A stretch of DNA of 64,000 nucleotides from the NCBI RefSeq assembly GCF_000498395.2, contig NZ_CP010979.1, forward strand, positions 4,588,001 to 4,652,000, given 5' to 3'. The notes below the pieces were generated by a model, which made no database searches, had not been told where the DNA came from, and worked only from the letters and a program-made list of their open reading frames with translations. Position numbers and translations under genes: made by a program. Shown here piece after piece: positions 58,365-64,000 of the stretch. The stretch comes from Pseudomonas putida S13.1.2 (GTDB taxonomy: Bacteria > Pseudomonadota > Gammaproteobacteria > Pseudomonadales > Pseudomonadaceae). Each line of letters opens with the position of its first letter. The first letter of the stretch is position 1.

Positions 58365-61052
58365 ATGAAAAGCCAACCCGATGCCGCCAGCCGTGTGGCG
58401 GCCGAGGTCGTCACGCCGTTACCCGTGCCCTCGCGGCTCGGTATGCTGCGTTTCGAAAGGCTCAACGAAGCCACTTGGGCCATGCTCTACCTGGACCCGG
58501 CCTGTGAGCGCCATTTTGGCCTGCTCGCCGCCGACCTGTGTGCCCTGGTGGACGCGCCCTATGCCAGCCTGATGGAGCCCGAGGCCCGCTACCGGCTGCA
58601 CGACGAAATCCAGCTGCAACTGGCCCAGCGCGGCTACTACCGCGTGCGCTACTCCCTGCACACCCCAGGCATGCTGCTGCGCCTGCTGGAGACCGGTGAA
58701 GCCTACAAGCAGCACAACCGCCAGCTGTTGCGCGGTTACCTGAGCGTGCTCGACGACCAGCCCGACGACCCGGGCGAGAGTGCCAGCGACCTGGAATCGC
58801 GCAACAACCGCCTGCAACTGGCCCTGCAACTGAACCAGCGCGCCCAGCAAGAACAACTGCAACACCTTGAGCGGGTGCGCGGCCAGCAGGACCTGATCCT
58901 GCGCCTGGCCCGCCAGCGCTACAGCGCCGAGAACTCGCTGCTGGAAGCCGCCCAGCTGATCACCCGAAGCGCCTGCGAAATCTACAAGGTCGACAGCGCC
59001 AGCATCTGGCACCTGGACGACCAGCGCCTGGACCCGATCACTGCCTGGTACCGCGACGCGCAGGAGCATCGCCAGCCTGAAGCCATCGATGCCAGCCGCT
59101 TCCCCGATTACCTCGAGGCGCTGCACGCCAGCCGCGCCATCGACGCCCACAACGCTGGCCACGACCCGCGCACCCGCGCGCTCACGCAAAGCCTGCGCCC
59201 CGAAAACAAGGCCATGCTTGATGCCAGTATTCGCGTTGATGGCCAGGTAGTAGGCGTGCTGTGCCTGGAGCAGAGTGGCCAGCCAAGGGCCTGGCAATCG
59301 GACGAGATCGCCTTTGCCGGCGAGCTGGCCGACCAGTTCGCCCAGGTCATCACCAACCACAACCGGCGCGCCGCGGCCAGCGCATTGCATCTGTTCCAGC
59401 GTGCGGTGGAGCAAAGCGCCAGCGCCTTCCTGCTGGTCAATCGCGATGGCCGGGTGGAGTACGTCAACCCAAGTTTCACCGCCATCACCCAGTACAGCAC
59501 CGACGAAGTGCAAGGCCGCCAGCTGGGCGAGCTGCCGGCACTGGAAAACCTGAGCGAACTGCTGTTCGACTCGCCCTCCAGCCTGGCCATGGGCAATAGC
59601 TGGCAGGGCGAGTTCAAGAGCCGGCGCAAGAACCTGGAGCCCTACTGGGGCCAGCTGTCGATTTCCAAGGTGTACGGCGACAACCGTGAGCTGACCCATT
59701 ACATCGGTATCTACGAAGACGTCACCCAGACCAAGCTGGCCCAGCAGCGCATCGAGCGCCTGGCCTACACCGACAACCTGACCAACCTGGGCAACCGCCC
59801 GGCGTTCATCCGCAGCCTGGACGAGCGCTTTGCCCGTGATGGCGAAAGCGCTATGTGCCTGCTGCTGGTAGACATCGACAACTTCAAGCGCATCAACGAC
59901 AGCCTCGGCCACCAGACCGGCGACAAGCTGCTGATCAGCCTGGCCAGGCGCCTGCGCAACAGCCTGCACAGCGGTGGCATTCTGGCGCGCTTTGCCAGTA
60001 ACGAGTTCGCCGTGCTGCTCGACGACACCAGCCTGGAAGATGGCCAGGGCGTTGCGCTGCAGTTGCTGAGCACACTCGACAAGCCGATGTTCGTCGACAA
60101 CCAGCTGATCAACGTCACCGCCTCGGTAGGCCTGGCCTGTGCACCGCTGCACGGCGTCGACCCGGCCAGCCTGATGAAAAACGCCGGCCTTGCGCTGCAC
60201 AAGGCCAAAGCCAACGGTAAGCACCAGGTGCAGGTGTTTACCGAAGTGCTCAACGCCGAGGCCAGCTACAAGCTGTTTGTCGAGAACAACCTGCGCCGCG
60301 CCCTGACGCAGAACGAGCTGGAGGTGTTCTACCAGCCCAAGATCTGCCTGCGCAGCGGCCGCCTGCTGGGGCTGGAAGCGCTGTTGCGCTGGAACCACCC
60401 CGAGCGCGGCATGATCCGCCCGGACCAGTTCATCAGCGTGGCCGAGGAAACCGGCCTGATCATCCCCATCGGCAAGTGGGTGGTACGCCAGGCGTGCCGC
60501 ATGAGCAAGCAACTGCGCGAGGCCGGCCTGGGCAACCTGCACGTGGCCATCAACCTGTCGCCCAAGCAGTTTTCCGACCCGGACCTGGTGGCGTCGATCA
60601 GCAGCATCCTCAAGGAAGAAGCCCTGCCCCCGCACTTGCTGGAGCTGGAGCTGACCGAGGGCCTGCTGCTGGAAGCCAGCGAAGACACCCACCGCCAGCT
60701 GGACGAGCTCAAGGCCCTGGGCCTGACCCTGGCCATGGACGACTTCGGTACCGGTTATTCGTCGCTGAGCTACCTGAAGAAGTTTCCGATCGACATCCTC
60801 AAGATCGACCGCAGCTTCATCAACGAAATCCCGGATAACCAGGACGACATGGAAATTACCTCGGCGGTGGTGGCCATGGCCCACAACCTCAAGCTGAAGG
60901 TGGTGGCCGAGGGTATCGAGACGCCGGAGCAGCTGGCGTTCCTGCGTCGGCACCGTTGCGACGTGGGCCAGGGCTACCTGTTCGACCGGCCGATTCCGGG
61001 GCGCGAGCTGGCCGAACGGCTGAAGCGTTATCCGCGCGGCCCGTTGGCCTGA
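58365..61052 (+). CDS. dipA: Cyclic-di-GMP phosphodiesterase with PAS/GAF/GGDEF/EAL domains (DipA type)
   Basis: Predicted to degrade cyclic di-GMP. 895 residues: N-terminal PAS-like sensor, GAF (about 190-330), PAS (about 345-455, RDGRVEYVNPSFTAITQYS), GGDEF domain, EAL domain. The GGDEF site reads A544-S-N-E-F548, so cyclase activity is not expected; EAL is intact (E671 in GLEALLRW, ELTEG, DDFGTGYSSLSYL, KIDRSF). Position after aceEF and before msrA matches P. aeruginosa dipA (PA5017), the dispersion phosphodiesterase. ATG 58365 was chosen; the open frame before it spans the terminator and repeats. Confidence 0.9.
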   Translation: MKSQPDAASRVAAEVVTPLPVPSRLGMLRFERLNEATWAMLYLDPACERHFGLLAADLCALVDAPYASLMEPEARYRLHDEIQLQLAQRGYYRVRYSLHTPGMLLRLLETGEAYKQHNRQLLRGYLSVLDDQPDDPGESASDLESRNNRLQLALQLNQRAQQEQLQHLERVRGQQDLILRLARQRYSAENSLLEAAQLITRSACEIYKVDSASIWHLDDQRLDPITAWYRDAQEHRQPEAIDASRFPDYLEALHASRAIDAHNAGHDPRTRALTQSLRPENKAMLDASIRVDGQVVGVLCLEQSGQPRAWQSDEIAFAGELADQFAQVITNHNRRAAASALHLFQRAVEQSASAFLLVNRDGRVEYVNPSFTAITQYSTDEVQGRQLGELPALENLSELLFDSPSSLAMGNSWQGEFKSRRKNLEPYWGQLSISKVYGDNRELTHYIGIYEDVTQTKLAQQRIERLAYTDNLTNLGNRPAFIRSLDERFARDGESAMCLLLVDIDNFKRINDSLGHQTGDKLLISLARRLRNSLHSGGILARFASNEFAVLLDDTSLEDGQGVALQLLSTLDKPMFVDNQLINVTASVGLACAPLHGVDPASLMKNAGLALHKAKANGKHQVQVFTEVLNAEASYKLFVENNLRRALTQNELEVFYQPKICLRSGRLLGLEALLRWNHPERGMIRPDQFISVAEETGLIIPIGKWVVRQACRMSKQLREAGLGNLHVAINLSPKQFSDPDLVASISSILKEEALPPHLLELELTEGLLLEASEDTHRQLDELKALGLTLAMDDFGTGYSSLSYLKKFPIDILKIDRSFINEIPDNQDDMEITSAVVAMAHNLKLKVVAEGIETPEQLAFLRRHRCDVGQGYLFDRPIPGRELAERLKRYPRGPLA

Positions 61053-61088
61053 CAGCAGCGTAATCCTCGGGCACTATAGAACCTATTC

Positions 61089-61182
61089 GGGCCCTATCGC
61101 CGGCAAGCCAGCTCCCACAGGGACCGCACAGATTTCCAGACCTGTGATATGCCTGTGGGAGCTGGCTTGCCGGCGATGGCCC
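61089..61182. repeat. REP pair (GAGCTGGCTTGCCGGCGAT type)
   Basis: Inverted third-family REP copies between dipA and msrA, about 61094-61120 and 61152-61181. Confidence 0.85.
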
Positions 61183-61220
61183 CAACACCTATCCCACTGA
61201 ATAAACACAGAGGAACGGCC

Positions 61221-61889
61221 ATGGTCCTGCGTTCGGAAATCCTGGTGAACAAAAACGTCATGCCAACTGCGGAACAGGCCCTGCCTGGCCGCGAAACGCC
61301 AATGAGCCTGCCCGAGTTCCACTACGTGTTCGAAGGCACCCCGCTGCTCGGCCCCTTCTTTGAGGGCGCCATCGACTTCGCCATCTTCGGCCTGGGTTGC
61401 TTCTGGGGCGCGGAGCGGCGCTTCTGGCAGCGCGAAGGCGTGGTCAGCACCGTGGTCGGCTACGCCGGCGGTTTCACCCCGCACCCTACCTATGAAGAAG
61501 TCTGCTCGGGCCTGACCGGCCACACCGAAGTGGTGCTGGTGGTGTTCGACAAAGACAAGGTCAGCTACCGCGAGCTGCTGGCGATGTTCTGGGAGCTGCA
61601 CAACCCGACCCAAGGCATGCGCCAGGGCAACGACGTCGGCACCCAATATCGCTCGGCCATCTACTGCACCAGCCCTGAACAGCTGGACCAGGCCAAGGCC
61701 AGCCGCGACGCCTTCCAGGCCGAACTGACCAAGGCCGGCTTCGGTGAGATCACCACCGAAATCGACCAGGCACCGACCGTGTATTTCGCCGAGGCCTACC
61801 ACCAGCAGTACCTGGCCAAGAACCCGGACGGCTACTGCGGCATCGGTGGCACCGGTGTATGCCTGCCACCCAGCCTGCAGGGGAACTGA
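61221..61889 (+). CDS. msrA: Peptide methionine-S-sulfoxide reductase A
   Basis: Repairs methionine-S-sulfoxide in proteins using thioredoxin. The catalytic cysteine is C60 in GLGCFWGAERRFW; GYAGGFTPHPTYEEVCSGLTG and the C-terminal GYCGIGGTGVCLP with resolving cysteines follow. Length 222. ATG 61221 follows AGAGGAACGG; the open frame upstream lies in REP sequence. A GST-like gene follows within 3 bp, presumably cotranscribed. Confidence 0.96.
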   Translation: MVLRSEILVNKNVMPTAEQALPGRETPMSLPEFHYVFEGTPLLGPFFEGAIDFAIFGLGCFWGAERRFWQREGVVSTVVGYAGGFTPHPTYEEVCSGLTGHTEVVLVVFDKDKVSYRELLAMFWELHNPTQGMRQGNDVGTQYRSAIYCTSPEQLDQAKASRDAFQAELTKAGFGEITTEIDQAPTVYFAEAYHQQYLAKNPDGYCGIGGTGVCLPPSLQGN

Positions 61890-61892
61890 ACC

Positions 61893-62516
61893 ATGGCCAC
61901 GATGACCCTGTTCCACTCGCCATTGTCGCCTTTCGTGCGCAAGGTCATGGTGGTGCTGCACGAGACCTCGCAGCTAGAGCGTGTAAAGCTGCAAGCGGTA
62001 AACATCAGCCCGGTGAGCGGCGACCCGCAGCTTAACCAGGACAACCCGATCGGCAAGATCCCGGCCCTGCGCCTGGACGACGGCACCGTGCTGCATGACA
62101 GCCGGGTGATCTGCGAATACCTGGACCTGCAACACGTCGGCCTGCCACTGCTGCCCCGTGAAGGCTCGGCGCGCTGGCGGCGCATGACGCTGGTGTCGCA
62201 GGCCGATGCGATCATGGATGCGGCGGTGTCGTCGCGCTATGAAAGCTTCCTGCGGCCAGAAGACAAACGCTGGGACGGCTGGTTGCAGGCGCAGGGCGAC
62301 AAGATCCGCCGTAGCCTGGCCAACCTGGAGCAGGAGCACCTGCCCGAGCTGGTGTCCGGGTTCGACCTGGCGGCGATTGGCGTGGCCTGTGCGCTGGGGT
62401 ATCTGGATTTGCGTCAGCCGGAGTTTGGTTGGCGTGAACGCCAGCCAGGCCTGGCTGCCTGGTATGCCGAAGTGGCCAAGCGGCCGTCGATGGTCGCCAC
62501 ATCTCCAGTTGCCTGA
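61893..62516 (+). CDS. Glutathione S-transferase family protein
   Basis: Cytosolic GST of 207 residues. N-terminal thioredoxin fold with FHSPLSPFVRKVMVVLHE, the cis-Pro stretch NPIGKIPALRLDDGTVLHDS, and DSRVICEYLD; C-terminal helical domain. The Ser in SPFVRK is the likely glutathione-activating residue. Starts 3 bp after the msrA stop, so the pair probably acts together in oxidative stress. Substrate unknown. Confidence 0.9.
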   Translation: MATMTLFHSPLSPFVRKVMVVLHETSQLERVKLQAVNISPVSGDPQLNQDNPIGKIPALRLDDGTVLHDSRVICEYLDLQHVGLPLLPREGSARWRRMTLVSQADAIMDAAVSSRYESFLRPEDKRWDGWLQAQGDKIRRSLANLEQEHLPELVSGFDLAAIGVACALGYLDLRQPEFGWRERQPGLAAWYAEVAKRPSMVATSPVA

Positions 62517-62519
62517 CAA

Positions 62520-62586
62520 GGCCTCTTCGCGGGCACGCCCGCTCCCACAGGTAGAGTGCTGTGGGAGCGGGCGTGCCCGCGAAAGC
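62520..62586. repeat. REP pair, short spacer
   Basis: Inverted first-family REP copies only about 10 bp apart, between the convergent GST and creD genes. Confidence 0.85.
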
Positions 62587-62658
62587 TTCATCTAGGTAAT
62601 GCAGGAAACAGCTGCCCAATCCTGAGGGCCAGCCACCGCCCGATTTCTCTGTCCTCCC

Positions 62659-63987
62659 TCATGCCGACCTCCCCACCCGCGCCCAGTCCAGCCGCCGGGT
62701 CAGCACCATGAACACCCCCAGCAAGCCAAAGCACAGCAGCGAGCCCATCAGCAGCGCATAGTCCTCGGCACTCAACAGCCCGTAGAGCATCGCATACAGC
62801 GCCGCCAGCCCCGCCGCAAACCCCACGCCTCGCCCCAGGCTGCGCAACACATGGCTGAGGTAGAAGCCGATCAGCAGCACACACGCCGAAGCCGACAGCC
62901 CGTACGCCAGGCCAAAGCCTATGTGCTCGGACAACGACAACAGCAGCAGGTAGAAGAACGCCAGCGCCACGCCCACCAGGATGTACTGCACCGGGTGCAC
63001 ACTCAGGTTTTTCAACACTTCGAACAGGAAGAAGCCGGCAAAGGTCAGCGCGATGAACAGCAACGCGTACTTGATCGCCCGCTCACTCTTAAGGTACTGG
63101 TCCACCGGGTCGACAAAGCTCACGCCGAAGCTGCGCTCGCTGAAGTCTTCGCACTGGCCGGCGGTGGCGCACTGGCGCAGGGCATCTTCAAGGTTGGTGG
63201 CGAAGAACGACGTCTGCCAGTGGGCGCTGAAGCCTTGCGCATCGATGTCGCGGCGGTTGGGCAGGTAGTTGCCGACAAAGCTCGGGTGCGGCCAGTTGGC
63301 ACGCATGTCCACGCTGCTGGTGCGGCCCACCGGCACGATGTGCAACTGGCCGGTGCCTTGCAGAGCAAGGTCGAAGCCATAGCTGAATTCCCGTGCCTGC
63401 ATACCGTCCAGCCCCGGCAGGCTGGCATGCACGCCACCGCGCATCCAGTCGAGCTGGGTGCCGGCCTCGAACGGCACCTTGTGCTCGTCCATGCTCAGCT
63501 CCAGGCCATTCTCGATGCCGCGGATATCGCTGATGCCCACCACCAGGAAGGGTTTGTCGAAGCGATAGTCGTCGAAGTCCTTGTCGATGCCCCAACGCTC
63601 CGGGAGCTTGAAGCGGCCGCTGATACGTCCCTTGGCGTGGAACAGCCGGGCCTGGTAGATGCCGCGGGCACGCAGCTCTGTGTCCACGCCCAGGTCGGCG
63701 GCGAAGGTTTCCGGCAGGAAGTACAGGTGGCCGGCCACGGTGCTGGTTTCCTGGGTGCGCTCGCCGTCCTTTTCGATCCAGCGGCGCTGGTACTTGCGGT
63801 ACGGCACCACCAGCAGCGGGCCGCTGAGCTGCTGGTCGAAGCTGGCACTTTGGGCGATGTCGCGCAACACGTTGTCGCGCAGGGCCTGGCGCTCATCGAT
63901 CAGGCCGTTGATCAGCAGCAGCGGGATGAGCAGCAGCAATATGAGCACGGCGATCATGCCGAGTTTGTAACCGAGGGTCTTGGTCAT
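62659..63987 (-). CDS. creD: Inner-membrane protein CreD
   Basis: Member of the CreBC regulon, induced when the CreBC two-component system is active and linked in Pseudomonas and Aeromonas to beta-lactam and envelope stress. 442 residues: one N-terminal helix (about 9-30, IAVLILLLLIPLLLINGLID), a large periplasmic part (about 35-305) and six C-terminal helices. Start ATG 63987 has AGGAGG upstream. creB and creC, if present, would lie beyond the window's right edge. Confidence 0.93.
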   Translation of the reverse strand: MTKTLGYKLGMIAVLILLLLIPLLLINGLIDERQALRDNVLRDIAQSASFDQQLSGPLLVVPYRKYQRRWIEKDGERTQETSTVAGHLYFLPETFAADLGVDTELRARGIYQARLFHAKGRISGRFKLPERWGIDKDFDDYRFDKPFLVVGISDIRGIENGLELSMDEHKVPFEAGTQLDWMRGGVHASLPGLDGMQAREFSYGFDLALQGTGQLHIVPVGRTSSVDMRANWPHPSFVGNYLPNRRDIDAQGFSAHWQTSFFATNLEDALRQCATAGQCEDFSERSFGVSFVDPVDQYLKSERAIKYALLFIALTFAGFFLFEVLKNLSVHPVQYILVGVALAFFYLLLLSLSEHIGFGLAYGLSASACVLLIGFYLSHVLRSLGRGVGFAAGLAALYAMLYGLLSAEDYALLMGSLLCFGLLGVFMVLTRRLDWARVGRSA

Positions 63988-64000
63988 GGGGCCTCCTTTG

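Overview
The window is a stretch of chromosome from a fluorescent pseudomonad of the Pseudomonas putida group. The evidence is the gene content and order (lysine-catabolic davBA next to pqqFABCDE, bioBFHCD, glcB, a waaF-waaC-waaG-waaP core-LPS operon, glnE, aceEF, a dipA-like gene, msrA, creD), a GacA-controlled RsmY RNA between a LysR gene and an acyl-CoA dehydrogenase, and at least 17 intergenic clusters of Pseudomonas REP-type repeats. From memory the order matches P. putida KT2440 around PP_0334-PP_0383 read backwards. No tRNA, rRNA, CRISPR array, integrase or insertion sequence was seen.

Layout. 0-2.4 kb: 3' part of lysine 2-monooxygenase (davB) and davA. 2.5-10.2 kb: the PQQ cofactor locus (pqqF, the 23-codon pqqA, pqqB, C, D, E) and an overlapping S9 peptidase. 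10.3-13.3 kb: a 52-residue Pmp3-like membrane protein, a class-III aminotransferase, a divergent LysR regulator, and RsmY with its GacA box. 13.4-18.7 kb: two large acyl-CoA dehydrogenases flanking a membrane diguanylate cyclase; the second dehydrogenase carries a PsrA-type palindrome. 18.9-24.7 kb: a small protein resembling flagellar rod/hook C-termini, then the biotin operon bioB-F-H-C-D, divergent from comF, with a candidate BirA operator between. 24.9-31.2 kb: ModE-type regulator, SrkA-type kinase, RarD permease, a DnaA-box-bearing spacer, GcvR-like ACT protein and malate synthase G. 31.3-34.6 kb: a receiver-only response regulator and a cNMP/CBS/DUF294 protein translationally coupled to a DEDD exonuclease. 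34.7-40.3 kb: an iron-uptake locus (ECF sigma, FecR, TonB receptor with signalling domain, PepSY membrane protein, small membrane protein). 40.3-43.1 kb: a solitary 928-residue protein resembling dermonecrotic-toxin/DUF6543 proteins. 43.1-50.1 kb: seven tightly coupled genes for LPS inner core, including four WaaP-like kinase-fold proteins. 50.3-61.1 kb: glnE, divergent aceEF, and a GAF/PAS/GGDEF/EAL protein (DipA type). 61.2-64 kb: msrA, a glutathione-transferase-like gene and creD.

Most of this is conserved core genome. The parts worth a second look are regulatory (twin GntR-type palindromes before aceE, the BirA-like site over the comF start, the PsrA box, the DnaA boxes after rarD, RsmY) and a few poorly understood proteins: the toxin-like protein, the WaaP-like kinase series including one lacking the catalytic Asp, the S9 peptidase fused into the pqq operon, and the CBS/DUF294-exonuclease pair.

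All calls come from reading motifs and recalled family knowledge; no database search was run. Start codons were chosen from ribosome-binding sites, family length and overlap with neighbours.
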